Shown: positions 46,092-57,293 of the stretch, in pieces | Numbering within the stretch: the first letter of the stretch is position 1 | Layout of the letters: each line of letters opens with the position of its first letter | NCBI GenBank assembly: GCA_026214975.1 | Contig: CM047806.1 | Span: 83,313,599-83,377,598, forward strand | Length of the DNA: 64,000 nt | Source: Gentiana macrophylla | Taxonomy: Eukaryota; Streptophyta; Magnoliopsida; Gentianales; Gentianaceae | Direction of reading: 5' to 3' | Notes under the pieces: model-generated | The model's database searches: none | What the model was told of the DNA's origin: nothing | The model's input: the letters and a program-made list of their open reading frames with translations, nothing else | Translations under genes and position numbers: made by a program

Positions 46092-46620
46092 TTGCCTGAC
46101 TTTATTACGGAAATACTTTTCAACAAAAAGACCGGGGAACGCGTCAACACTAAACATGGCCATGATGAAACGACAACCACAGCGGACGAGCCTCAGCGGC
46201 CAAGTCACTGTTGGCAGCTCTACGTCGATGGCGCTGCTAGCCATAAGGGATGCGGTGCAGGGATTATCCTATTAGAACCAGGCACCTCGGAAGAGATTGA
46301 GAAGGCCATGAGATTTGATTTCACAGCATCAAATAATCAAGCATAATAGAAAGCAGTCATCGCTGGACTTAGGCTCGCCAGGGACATGGTCGAAAATGTG
46401 CATGTGTTTTGTGATTCACAGTTGGTAGTCAATCAGGTAACCGGATCTTTCGGCATCCATTTCGAAATCCTGCAAAAATATATTAATCTCGTCAAAAAAC
46501 AAGAGAGTGACTTCAAATACTGCAAATTCACCAACATCCATCGAGAGGACAATCACCGTGCAGATTACTTGTCCAAGCTAACTAGCGACGACGAGATTAG
46601 CAATCCGACAATCATGGTGA
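46092..46620 (+). pseudogene. Host Tat second (archaeal-type) RNase H
   Basis: YVDGAASHKGCGAGIILLEP carries the first Asp. NNQA followed by a TAA interrupts the NNxAEYEA motif. Then VHVFCDSQLVVNQVTGSF has the DSQ Asp, and the domain ends HRADYLSKL. Its position before integrase marks the Tat lineage. Confidence 0.85.
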
Positions 46621-46679
46621 AGCATCTGTCAGGACCCGCTATCGACAGGGTTGAGGTAATGGATTTCCGACCCACTAAC

Positions 46680-47940
46680 CCTTGTTGGATTGACATCATG
46701 AGGGCTTATATTGGCTCTGGAGAACTCCCTGATAATCCAAATGAGGCTAAAGCCCTGGTTAGAAGAGCCGTCATATACACCATTTTAGACAACATTTTGT
46801 ATCGGAGATCGTTCTCTAAACCTCTACTACGGTGCGTACGACCTGAAGAGGTTGACGGAGTCCTCGCAGAGCTACACGAGGGGATGTGCGGTGGCCATCC
46901 GGCTAATCGCACTCTCGCTCAGAAAATATTATTGGCTGGGTACTACTGGCCGAAACTCGTAGAGGACGCCAAAGCATACGCAAAAGCATGCGATGTATGT
47001 CAGAAATTTGCGGATATTCCCAGGCTACCATCAGTCGAGCAAAGCATCGTCGTAGCCACCTGGCCATTCGACATGTGGGCCATCGACCTCATCGGACCGC
47101 TGAAAAGGGGTCGCTCCGGATGCGAATACGTGGTGGTCGCTGTTGACTATTTCACCAAATGGATCGAGGCCAAAGCTTTGGTAAAAATCAACACCAGAGA
47201 TATAATCTATTTTCTACTCGATCAAGTATAGACAAGATTTGGCGTCCCCAGAGTGATAGTATCGGATCACGGGCCGCAGTTCGGGGAAGAGTTCGATGCA
47301 TTTTGCAGAGAAAATAACGTCAAACACTGGCAGTCATCAGTATGCTATCTGCAGGGAAATGGTCAGGCCGAAAATGCCAATAAACAGGTACTGAGCATGC
47401 TAAAAAAGAGTTTGGGTGAAACGGGGGCCATTGGCCAGATCACCTGCCAGCGGCCCTATAGGCGCTCATGACGTCGCGAAAAACACTTACAAGGGAAACT
47501 CCCTTCGCTTTGACTTATGGATCAGAAGCTATGGCCCCAGTAGAGATGGCCCTACCAAGTCTAAGGGTCACCCATTTCAGCGAGGCTGATAACCGGCTAA
47601 CCCAGAAGCTCGACCATGATTTAGCAGAGGAGCTGCGGATCCAATCGTATGGCCGTCTGCTCAATTGTAAACAGGCGGCCAAGCGCCACCACAACAGACA
47701 CATTCCCGAGCCACGACAGACACATTCCCGGCCAATCACTTCACTGTGGGAGATTACGTTTTGCACAAAAGACAGGCCACGGGCCACGAGGCCAAGAAAG
47801 GAAAACTATCAGAGAATTGGGAGGGCCCGGTACGGGTCACACGAATATTCAAGAAAGGGACTTATGTATTAAGTGACAATCAAGTTCGCGAATACAACAG
47901 GCCTTGGCACGTTGACAATTTGAAAAAATATTACATGTAA
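46680..47940 (+). pseudogene. Host Tat integrase
   Basis: HHCC module (HEGMCGGH, then CDVCQK) in the 46386-47231 frame, with catalytic Asp in WAIDLIGPL. After a TAG at 47229 the frame 47253-47471 carries VSDHGPQFGEEF and GNGQAENANKQVL, the second Asp and the Glu. A frame change follows to 47468-47872 (FALTYGSEAMAPVE). The end (47746-47940) has VGDYVLHKRQ and NWEGPVRVTRIF, a GPY/F-type module. A 21 bp direct duplication (ACAGACACATTCCCG...) sits at 47694-47730. Confidence 0.85.
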
Positions 47941-48059
47941 GCCATCTGTCTAGAGCATACAAGCGAAGTAGGTGAAAAGAAGCATTAAATAAAAGAGCAT
48001 CTTCATTAACGATAAGGGGTACAGTTATTTTTAGCAAACCCGTGGCCTATGACGCCCTT

Positions 48060-48134
48060 CGGTTTAACCAAAACAAGGGGACCGCAAAGCAAAATAAATA
48101 AATAAATAAATATATATATATATATAGTATTCGT
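48060..48134. repeat. AAAT/TA microsatellite after host Tat integrase
   Basis: (AAAT)n followed by (AT)n at 48088-48127, at the border of the opposite-strand ORF. Confidence 0.8.
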
Positions 48135-48838
48135 TCAAGCAAACCCACAACGGTCCAATGAGTACGTCGGCACCCTAGCAACACCGCATAACCTAGCAAT
48201 AAGCGAGGCAAAGGGGATACGACGATTAGGATCCATTGAGACCGCAAAGCTAACGGCCTCGCGGTGAATCATTACCCCCCAATCAATATCAACCTGGGGG
48301 TCATGAATAGCATGCAGAAGGAAAGCTTCAGCCTCATTGACAACCTCGAAATCTACGGACGGAAGAGCGCGTGAGTTGATAAACCTTTTCCACTCATGAT
48401 TGTTGTGAGACAATTCAGACGCAGGGCCCAGGGTGCGAAGCCGTTGATAATCTGGGAAGAGCTCGTGAATTGCTCGATGTAAATGAACCTGCCTACTTCC
48501 CTCATCTCCAAGGTTCCTGGCAACCTCATAATGAGCAGAGGGATCGATAGCAGGTATGTGAAGAGCCTCATTGATAGCCTCCGGGGTAAAAATGACAGAC
48601 ACACCTCGAAGAGCCACACTGCTAACAATTTCTTCGAAAGGAACCTCTGATGAGAGGAGTAAAATTCCCATATCATCGTAAGGTTCAAGGGTGTCGGTGG
48701 TGGCGGGACAAAATCTAACCACCCGGAGAGCCGCAACCGGAGCAAAGAGCCGTCACCCTCAACTTTACCCTCATTTAAGCCCCTCTCTCTCGCAAGCCTG
48801 ACCACGTCAAAATAATGCCAAAAATGATCTTTGTCAGT
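48135..48838 (-). pseudogene. Antisense ORF of the host Tat element, 3' part
   Basis: The frame 48135-48722 (195 codons) has RGVSVIFTPEAINEALHIPA, DPSAHYEVARNLGDEGSRQV and VHLHRAIHELFPDYQ, then DWGVMIHREAVSFAVSMDPN. This resembles the plant transposon protein family PF20167 (pattern VRGVxVxFtpexINexLxiP). Upstream, in another frame, WHYFDVVRLARERGLNEG and WEFYSSHQ complete the N-terminal part, so one frameshift lies near 48680. It runs opposite to gag-pol. The Athila insertion at 48839 interrupts it; the start lies at 63361. Confidence 0.65.
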
Positions 48839-50410
48839 TGTTAAGGGTGAATTTATACGATTTATAACGCTATATTCTATGATATTTTCCCCCGTATTTG
48901 TACTAAATTGCATAAGAAACGAGTGTTTAACGGAAATATTGAGTAAATGAGGTTTTAAATAAGTTATTCGCAAAATTGGTTAATTTAGGTGTTTTAATTG
49001 TGATTTTTATGATTATTTGGACGATATTACATTTTGCGATGTTTTAATGTGTTATAGGTACATGTTTGATGCTCAAATGTTGATCAAAAAGAGATAAGAG
49101 TCGAGCTAATTGATGATAAAAAAAGATAATGATGATTGGATTTGATGGAAAGAGATAGAGATGAAGAAATCAAGATGAAGTCGACCCTGGACTGGCGTCC
49201 AGCAGCTTGAACTGGCGTCCAGAGTGGACGGGCGTTTGGTCATCTAAACGAGCGTCCAGGAAGAGAAGTTTGGTTCAGGATGTTCAGATTTTCAGCGAAC
49301 GAGCGTCCAATTTAGTGAAGGACGGGCGTCTGATCCAGCTCGGCCCGACTCGAAGAAGTTTACATAAGCCAGACGGACGTTCACCCTTTCCAGACGGGCG
49401 TCCGAACGCCGACTTAGCTGAACCGCCTTCGAATTCTATATAAGGCAGCGTATTTTCTCCACAATCACATCATATATTCGAACCCTAAAACCCTAGGGGC
49501 GGCTAAGCTGCGATTTTCCTTTGTTTTCATATAATTTCTCTTTAGATTCTTTTATGCAATTTTACTCAAACAATTCCAAGTTCCAAGAGGATGTCTAGAG
49601 GCTAAAACCCTCTAGAATAAGCGTTGTGAAGCCGTTCTACCAACACTTTGATTTCGTTTCAGGATTATCTTGTGAGTATTTTATTCAAGTTGTATCTTTA
49701 TTATCGTTTATCATTGTTTATTGCAATTTTATCGAAAGATGCTTGCATGTGTGATGTTTATATTGATGAAAATCTTGTTAAACCCTAGATCAATATAATA
49801 AAGATTAGATTTTCACCCTATAAAACAACGAGAGTTAATTAGGTTGAATCTCTAGATAATTAGATTGAGAAATCTTACACCTTCGCTTTGAAAGTAATAA
49901 TCTTTTAAATCGAGAGATAGAAGATTAAGAAACGAACTTTTCTAAGGAATTAGGAGTTCATGCCCTAGTTAGGTGAATCACAACTTGGTTAAAGATCACG
50001 AGGTAATCCGGATTGAAATTGAATGTTGGTAGGATAGGTGGATCAATTGCTTGTTCGTTCGTAACTTATTGATTTAAACCCCTTGAATTTGAATTGTTTA
50101 GCTTAGTTAGTCTTTTATTGCATATTAGGTTTAGTTTAGTTTAAATTGGTTCGAAACTATCTTTCCTGGCTTTAGATCCTTGATCTTCTGTCCAGTTTAC
50201 GTTATTGTCATCTTTCTTGTGAATTATTTACCGTTTCCATATCTGTTTAGTTTAGTAATCGTGACATAGGTTAGTTAGTTAAACAAAAACTAGGGTTAGC
50301 AATCGATTCCTCGTAAGATCGACCTGGCATTAACCACTATTACTACGATCCTTATACTTGAGGTTAACCGGATTATTACTTGTTTGTTTTGTTAGATAAA
50401 ATCCGTGACA
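48839..50410 (+). repeat. Athila 5' LTR
   Basis: 1572 bp, TGTTAAGGGTG to CCGTGACA. TCTATATAAGG (49436-49446) is the TATA box, preceded at 49190-49410 by an array of GACGNNCGTC-type motifs. By eye I see on the order of 20 differences from the 3' LTR, so insertion is recent relative to the other layers. Confidence 0.95.
49184..49446 (+). promoter_or_regulatory. LTR promoter with dyad-motif array and TATA box
   Basis: Copies or half-copies of (G)GACGNGCGTCC: ACTGGCGTCCAG twice (49190-49218), GGACGGGCGTT (49226), ACGAGCGTCCA (49248 and 49299), GGACGGGCGTCTG (49321), GACGGACGTTC (49372), GACGGGCGTCCG (49393). TCTATATAAGG follows. The same layout occurs in the 3' LTR at 62030-62296. Confidence 0.7.
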
Positions 50411-50416
50411 AGTTTT

Positions 50417-50434
50417 TGGCGCCGTTGCCGGGGA
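50417..50434 (+). other. Athila primer binding site
   Basis: TGGCGCCGTTGCCGGGGA six bases after the LTR end. It is complementary to a tRNA 3' end ending ACGGCGCCA, the type used by Athila and related plant elements (tRNA-Asp-like). Confidence 0.9.
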
Positions 50435-51159
50435 ACCGGACGGTTGTCTAGTTTTTGTTTTTCGTTTTTTTTATTTCGTTTTAAATTCCTGTTTTTAGTT
50501 GATAATTGTTTTAGGTAGTTGTTAAGTAGATAATTAGGGTTTAGTTAGGGTTTAAGACCTTCCCTTAGTAGTTTCCTTTGAGATTAGATCGTCTTTCTTT
50601 CTGTTTTTCTGTCTTTCTGTCTTACCTTCTTTTCTTTTCTGCAAATTTCTGTTTCTGTTCTAGTTTTCCCGCTACCAAACGGGCGTCTGAATATCTTGGA
50701 CGCCCGTCACTGGAAAATTATCAATTTTATTCGTTTTTATTCACTTTAGACGAGCGCCCACAAGATTTGGACGCCCGTTCAAGTATTCTGCCTTTCAGAC
50801 GAGCGTTTGGACCACTAAATGCCCGTCCAGTCCTAATTCCACCCGGACGCCCGTCCAAACCCTTGGACGTCCGTCTGGCCCATTTTTCTTCAATAATTTT
50901 GTTTCCTTTTTCTTTCCTTTTCTTTTCTTTAGGTTTTTAATTTTTAGTTTAGGCTTTTAATTTCTTAGTTTTTAGGCTTCGTTTCACTTGTTTTTGGTCC
51001 GGTTTATGCAAACTCGGAGTCAAAAGGGACCGTTATTATACACCCCTGACCCCAAGCGAACCGTAGTCCGCCAAACAGCGGATTTTCCGTTCTGCGTTCT
51101 CGCGCATGTGAGCCGAGCAAGATATTGAAGATCAACTAGCAAAGGAAATCACTGATTTT
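50435..51159 (+). other. Athila leader with second dyad-motif array
   Basis: Non-coding, T-rich. At 50684-50880 it contains about eight GACGNNCGTC-type motifs (ACGGGCGTCTG, GGACGCCCGTC, GACGAGCGCCC, GGACGCCCGTT, GACGAGCGTTT, ATGCCCGTCCA, GGACGCCCGTCC, GGACGTCCGTC). No TATA box follows this array. The frame 50578-50940 has no recognisable domain. Confidence 0.6.
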
Positions 51160-52600
51160 GTGATAATGGCCGCTAATAATAGACGTACGTTGGCAGACTA
51201 CGCCATGCCAGGCGAAGTCAAAGTCAACCCGGCTATTGTTATCCCAGCCATTACTGCACAAACCTTTGAGCTAAAGCCAGGACTTATCCAGATGATGCAG
51301 CACGAATCAATTTTTCATGGCTATCAATCAGAGAATCCGCATACCCACTTACATACGTTCTTAGAGATATGCGGTACTACACGCATCCAAGGAGTAAGTG
51401 AGGATGCTATCAAGCTAAACTTTTTCCATTTTCTCTGAAAGGAGAGGCTAAAGAGTGGTACACCTCTCTCCCCTCTAAATCTATCACCACCTAGGCAGAA
51501 CTCGAAAAGGAGTTCTTGAGTCAATATTTTCCACCTTCAAAGACAACCAGGTGTTTAAATGAAATATTCACTTTCTATCAGAAAGAGAATGAATCCTTCT
51601 TCGAATGTTGGAAGAGATTCAAGTCTCTTCTTAGAAAGTGTCCCCACCATGGCTTGCCTTTGGAAAGGCAAGTCAACACCTTCTTTAGTGGATTGACCGA
51701 GCTTACCAAAGGCATGGTCAATAGTTCTTCTACAGTGGGGCATTTCAAGAAGAAAACACACGAAGAGGATGGGCATTGTTTGAGGACATTGCAAAGTATA
51801 ACTATGCCCCCTATTATCAAGCAATCCAAGCACCTCCTCCTCCCAAGGTTGAGGAAGTCAATTTGCAAAGTTTGATCGCCATCTTTGCAAGCGGATGGCA
51901 ACACCTCAAGTTTCAAATCCGGTAAATCAAACTTCTTCTTTCCATGAGAACCCTCGGGTTATGTCTTGTGAAAATCGCTTTTGTCAGGCCGCCATATAAA
52001 TGGCCAATGTCAATTTAATCCCCATGCTCCTTATCAAGTGAATGTTGTTCATGATTATGGACAGTATAATCAAGTCACATGTCAAAACTATGACGAGGTG
52101 GGGCACACTTCTAGATTCTGTCCTATGAGCAGGCGAATCGTCAAGTGAATGCATTCTATGGCCAGAACAATCAAAGGTTCAATCGGTTTTATGGCCAGAA
52201 TAATTTTCAAAACCAAGGGTTTAGTCAACCTTCAAGTTTTAATCCTAATTCGAATTTTAATTCGAATCAAAATTTCAATAGAAACCCTGGTTTTAATCAG
52301 AACCAAAATTCAAATTTTTCCAATCCTACTCAAAGGTTCAATCAGAATTGGCCCGCCAATTCTAATTTCTGATCCAAAAGGCGGCCCAATGATTTATTCT
52401 CCAAATTTCCAAAACTCTCAAGGCCCTTCCCAATCTACCAATCTTGAAGCTAAATTGGAGGAGCAAAGTAGATCAATGAAGAATCTTGAGAGACAAATTG
52501 GGCAACTGGCTGAACAGTTAGCTTCTAGACCCCCAAGGCAGTTGCCCATTTCACCGAGAAGAATCCAAAGGGTGGTCAAGTTGCTCAAGCTGACTTGAAC
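51160..52600 (+). pseudogene. Athila gag
   Basis: Frame 51160-51438 starts the gag N-terminus (TLADYAMPG, HTHLHTFLEICGT). A frameshift near 51436 leads to KGEAKEWYTSLPSKSITT and then, in 51516-51875, FYQKENESFFECWKRFKSLL and FFSGLTELTKGMVNSSS, the retrotransposon gag core. A zinc-knuckle remnant (TCQNYDEVGHTSRFCP, second Cys replaced by Tyr) lies at 52080-52125. Next comes a Phe/Asn/Gln-rich stretch (52145-52372) and a heptad-like segment (LEAKLEEQSRSMKNLERQIG). Confidence 0.8.
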
Positions 52601-53163
52601 AAAGGCCCATGTACTGACCTCGTGCCATCAATTCAATACGGTAAGGAGGAGGCCAGTGCAATGAATCTGAGAAGCGGTACTCAAGTTAGTGGTCCTTCCC
52701 ATCGTGAAACCACTAGCCCCTCCTCGCCATTGAGAAAGGCAGGGGGGAAGCCGAGCACCTACACTCCTCAAGCATGAAGAGAAAACTCAGGTGGCTGATC
52801 CCCGAGAGGTGAAAAGTTGGTGATCCTCAAGTGGTGATCCCGAGGATTTGAAAAAGTAGCGAAAGTCGGGAGGTCGATCCCTCGACTATAAAAAATCTGA
52901 AAAAGTCGTTCGATGGAAAGATCTCGGAAGACAAAGTGTAAGTGCATCCTCAAAGAAAGTCTTTTTCGAGAGTGACCTTAAGAAGCTTCCATTTCCACCG
53001 AGGAAGAGCAACATTCCCTTGAGTGAGGACAAAAAGTACGAAAAGGTGCTGAACCTTTTGAAAAATACTCTGTAAATCTTCCATTATCGAAGTCTTGGTC
53101 GAGATGCCTAAGTATACAAAATTCATCAAGGATGTTGTGTCTTGAAAAAAGAAGTTAGCAGGC
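52601..53163 (+). other. Degraded gag-protease linker
   Basis: Frames change repeatedly. A few gag-end phrases (AMNLRSGTQVSGP) are visible. Around 52790-52900 a GTGATCC/GGTGATCC phrase recurs, hinting at local slippage. Confidence 0.4.
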
Positions 53164-53364
53164 ATGGAAAGGCAAATTGGTGAGGATTGCTCCATGATTA
53201 ATTATGAAGACTTACCAATTAAAAGAGGTGACCCTAGCAAGTTCGTACTTACAGTGTTAATGGGAGGTCTAGTCTTCTCTAATTCTTTGTGTGATCTAGG
53301 TGCCTCTATAAGTCTTATGCCAATGTCTCAGTATGCAAGCGACTCGGTTTACAAAGCCTTCTAG
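53164..53364 (+). pseudogene. Athila aspartic protease
   Basis: 66 codons reading INYEDLPIKRGDPSKFVLTV, then SLCDLGASISLMPMSQY. The active-site triad position reads D-L-G-A instead of D-T/S-G-A, which is usual for Athila-type elements. The frame is broken soon after, at about 53345, and the following 400 bp contain many small indels. Confidence 0.8.
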
Positions 53365-53792
53365 AACCCACTACTATGAGTCTACAATTCGCTGATAGAT
53401 CTTCTAAGAAAGCTTCAGGGGATCACGAAAGACGTTTTAGTTCAGATTGATAGATTTACCTTCCCGATCGATTGGTATGTTTTAGATATGGAGAAAGATA
53501 AAAACGCCCCACGATTCTTGGGAGACCTTTCCTATCTATGCTAGAGCCCCATCGATTGTGATGGTGGGCAAGTGACTATCCGAGTTGGTGATCAAGAGGT
53601 GAGTTACAATGTCTTAAAGTCCATTCAAGTACCCTCCGGCCTCCAACCGGTCGTTTTATTGATTATATGACGAGATGATTTCACCGATTATATGGATCAA
53701 ACAAGTCATGGCTGTAGAAGATGAATATGAGAGATTGGTTGATAATCTAAATACTCATGGTATGGTCAATCTAGATCAATTAGCAGCTGATT

Positions 53793-54600
53793 TTGAGGAA
53801 GAATTGTTGGAAGGAGAAGCTTTGGCGGTGGGACCACAGAGTAAACTTCAGTGATATTGAGTTGAAAAGTGGAGATCTCAAGTCGAGTTTAGAAGACCCC
53901 TTTGATTTGGTGTTGAAGCCGTTGCCTAAACATCTTAAGTATGTGTTTTTAAGAGAAGGTGACAAGCTTCCATTGATTATATCTGCCAAGCTTTCTCGTT
54001 TAGAGGAAATGAAACTAATCAACGTCTTGAAGAAAAATGAAAAAGCCTTTGGTTGGCAGGTAGGAGATATCAGAGGGATATCTCCGGACATCTGTATGCA
54101 CAAGATCAAGACGAATGAGGGTGCAAAATGTGTTAGACAAACCCTGTATGAGGCTCAACCTCATATGCAAGAAGTCGTTAAAAAGGAAATCATCAAACTT
54201 CTGGACATGGGAATCATTTATGCCATCGCGGATAGTGAATGGGTTTCCCCGACTCAAGTAGTTCCCAAGAAAGGAGGAATTACGATTGAGAAGAATGAGA
54301 AGGGAGAGGAAATAGCATTGAGACTTGTCACTGGTTATAGAGTCTGCATCGATTATAGAAAGCTCAATGAGGTAACCATGAAGGATCACTTTCCCCTTCC
54401 ATTCATTGATCAGATGCTTGAGCGTCTGGTGGGACACGCATTCTACTGTTTCCTAGATGGATATTCAGGATACTTCTAGATACCCATTGATCCAGCTGAC
54501 CAAGAAAAGACCACTTTCACCTCCACTTATGGTACATTCGCTACTGTGCGAATGCCATTTGGTCTCTCTGCAATGCCCCAGCTACATTTCAGCGATGTAT
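53793..54600 (+). pseudogene. Athila reverse transcriptase, fingers and palm
   Basis: Frame 53793-54479. It begins in the protease-RT linker, then MHKIKTNEGAKCVRQTLYEA, WVSPTQVVPKKGGI, GYRVCIDYRKLNEVTMKDHF and PFIDQMLERLVGHAFYCFLD, then GYSGYF before a TAG at 54478-54480. After the stop PIDPADQEKTTFTSTYGTFA and RMPFGLS continue to about 54590, where a frameshift occurs. Confidence 0.85.
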
Positions 54601-55375
54601 GTTAGCTATCTTTGACGGGCTTGTAGAAAAGTGTATGGAGATTTTTATGGACGATTTTTCGGTTTTTGGTCCGTCTTTTGATGATTGCCTTGACAATCTT
54701 GATCAAGTGTTATCCAGATGTGTAGAAAAGAACTTAGTACTTAATTGGGAAAAATGTCATTTCATGGTAGACGAGGGCATAGTTCTTGGCCACAAGATCT
54801 CATCCAAGGGTATAGAAGTTGACAGGGTGAAAGTAGAAGCTATCGAGAAGATGAGCTATCCCAAGAATGTGCGTGAAGTGAGAGGTTTTCTTGGACATGT
54901 CGGTTTCTACAGAAGATTCATTCAAGATTTCTCCAAGATTGCCAAGACCCTGTCTACTTTACTTGAGGAGGACGTTGAGTTCAATTTTGATGAGAGCTGC
55001 AAGCAAGCGTTTGAGGAGCTTAAAAATCGTTTAATATATGCTCCAATTCTTATATCGCCTGACTGGAACTTACCTTTTGAGCTTATGCGCGACGCGTCAA
55101 ATTATGTTGTTGGTGCGGTTTTAGGACAAAAGCTTAACGGGAAATTCCAGCCTATCTATTACGCCAGTCACACATTGAATCCTTCTCAAGTTAACTATAC
55201 TACTACCGAAAAGGAACTTTTGGCCGTAGTCTTTGCTATGGACAAGTTTCAGAGTTACTTGTTAGGAGCTCAAGTGATCGGTGTGGTGATCACACCGCGC
55301 TGCGGTATCGATGACTTGATCGCTGCGGTATCGATGACTAAGAAAGAGGCTAAACCGCGCCATTGCATTGGATAA
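54599..55375 (+). pseudogene. Athila RT C-terminal part and RNase H
   Basis: 258 codons. The catalytic FMDDFSVFG is at residues about 16-24, followed by LVLNWEKCHFMVDEGIVLGH and RGFLGHVGFYRRFIQDFSKI, the RT thumb. RNase H follows: FELMRDASNYVVGAVLGQ, IYYASHTLNPSQVNYTTTEK and ELLAVVFAMDKFQSYLLGAQ. The end is disturbed at 55283-55345, where CTGCGGTATCGATGAC is duplicated with filler, so the last conserved TDH...KYL motif is lost. Confidence 0.85.
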
Positions 55376-55670
55376 TGACCTACAAGAGTTTGACGTTCAA
55401 ATTAAGGACAAAAATGGCAGTGAAAACGTAGTGGCTGATCACGTTTCTAGAATGTTAAGTGAGGAAAAGGATGATCCAGATGATATAGATCTTTACTTTC
55501 CTCTAGAGAACATCATGCTAATAGACGGTTGTCCTCCTGATGTTCCATGGTATTCTTCCATTGTAAATTACCTTCATGACCGATATCTCGATCCAAAATT
55601 GTCTTATCAGGAGAAGAAAAAGTTCTTCTCTGATTTGAAATCTTCGTTTGGGATGAACCTTATCTTTTAA
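55376..55670 (+). pseudogene. RNase H to integrase linker
   Basis: Reads DLQEFDVQIKDKNGSENVVA then DHVSRM, the standard end of RNase H in this lineage, followed by an acidic linker (SEEKDDPDDIDLYFPLENIM). A TAA at 55668 cuts it before the zinc-binding domain. Confidence 0.7.
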
Positions 55671-56915
55671 GATCCTGTAAAGATGGTTTGCTTAGAAGAT
55701 GTGTTCCGAATCGAGCAACGGGATATTATTGAGCAATGCCACAGTGGACCCCACTGAGGTCACTTTGGTCCGTGGAAAACCGTTGCTAAGATCTTCCAAT
55801 CCGGTTTCTATTGGCCTACGATCTTTAAAGATACAGAAGCTTTCTGTAAAGCTTGTGATAGATGCCAAAGAACCGGTACTCTAACGAGGCGTTTTGACAT
55901 GCCTTTGAAACCCATCCTAGAATGCAAGGTCTTTGATGTATGGGGTATCGATTTTATGGGACCATTCCCATCATCTTGTGGTAATAAATACATCTTAGTC
56001 TGCGTAGATTACGTATCAAAATGGGTGGAGGCTCAAGCCACTCCTCACAATGATCATAAGACGGTAATGAAATTTTTAAAGAAAAACATCTTCGTGAGGT
56101 TTGGATGTCCACGTGCCTTGATCAGTGATGAAGGGACGCACTTCTGCAACCGACCCCTAGAAAAAGTCCTTGAAAAGTATGGTGTTCGTCACAAAACTGG
56201 CACACCATATCATCCGATGACTAGTGGTCAGGTTGAACGGAGCAACCAGAGCATTAAGAAAATCCTGGAGAAAACTGTCAACAGTCATAGAAAAGACTGG
56301 AGTCTAAAGTTGGATGATTTACTGTGGGCATATCGAACCGCCTATAAGACACCTATGGGTACATCTCCATATCAAATGGTTTATGGTAAGCCATGTCATC
56401 TGCCTGTCGAGTTAGAGCATAGAGCTTATTGGGCGACAAAGTTTCTGAACTTTGATTCCCAATCTTGTGGAAAACATCGACTGCAGCAGTTACATGAGTT
56501 AGACGAATTCAGACTCCAGGCCTATGAAAGTGCCAGGATTAGTAAAGATAAGATGAAGCTACTCCACGATGCTAAGATCAAGAAAAGAGAATTCCAAGTC
56601 GGAGAACAAGTTCTTCTATACAATTCTAGGTTACATATGTTCCCTGGAAAGTTGAGGACACGTTGGTCCGGTCCCTTCGAGATTCTCCAAATTATTCCTG
56701 GAGGTGTTCTAGAACTACGAGGTTATGGTGACCAGCCGTTCCGAGTGAATGGTCAAAGGTGTAAGCACTACATTGGTGAACCTAAAAAAAACCTTTGCCT
56801 GTTCGTTTCCTCGATATCCTCGGGTGTGATGCTACAACAGTCGAAGAATTCGACGAGTTTTCACCCGACCTGTTTTCAGAGGATGACGGTAGTGGTCGAT
56901 CTGAAGAAGTTCTAG
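55671..56915 (+). pseudogene. Athila integrase
   Basis: The HHCC zinc-binding part (55690-55890) is scattered over frames, but CHS...GHFG and [12 protein letters not shown] can be followed. Frame 55899-56915 holds an intact catalytic core: Asp18 (WGIDFMGPF), Asp77 (ISDEGTHF) and Glu113 (GQVERSNQ), a DD(35)E arrangement. It continues [20 protein letters not shown] and the C-terminal RWSGPFEIL (GPF) module. The end of the frame is disturbed at an A8 run (56786-56793), where it shifts relative to 56795-57232. Confidence 0.88.
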
Positions 56916-57232
56916 CAGGTAGTTGGGATATGGAAGAGTATTGGAGGGAGCGTCAACTGAAACGTCATCAGGAGAATCAGAAGAGGAAGAGGTCGAGTCA
57001 TGGGAAGGTTAAGCGTATTTGGAAAAGTGTTAAAGATTTCACCCCATGTGTGAGATGTTTGTTTCTACTGACCACACTACTAATCGAGCTTACACGAGGT
57101 AGTGGTGGCGGAAAAGTCAAATGGCTTGATCCAGGTGAGCTTTACGGTGTCGAGCTAACGACATTAACCAAAAGCGCCACTAGGGGGCCGCCTAGATATC
57201 TTTCTTTTAGTTATTCTTGTTTTATGCTTTAG
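56795..57232 (+). CDS. Acidic/basic pol tail of the Athila element, unknown
   Basis: 145 codons overlapping the end of the integrase frame. Probably the true C-terminus of the polyprotein once the A8 run is allowed for. Residues 16-40 are acidic ([20 protein letters not shown]), residues 47-75 are strongly basic ([20 protein letters not shown]), and a short hydrophobic segment ([12 protein letters not shown]) follows. No family is recognised. Confidence 0.5.
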   Translation: MPVRFLDILGCDATTVEEFDEFSPDLFSEDDGSGRSEEVLAGSWDMEEYWRERQLKRHQENQKRKRSSHGKVKRIWKSVKDFTPCVRCLFLLTTLLIELTRGSGGGKVKWLDPGELYGVELTTLTKSATRGPPRYLSFSYSCFML

Positions 57233-57293
57233 TATTTAAGTTTAGTTTATTAAGTTTTAGCCTTATTAAGTTTTTGTTTTATCTGTCAGTTAG

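Noticed and set aside
48060..48134. AT-rich block as a matrix attachment or origin site
   Set aside because: It is a simple microsatellite, and nothing else supports a function.
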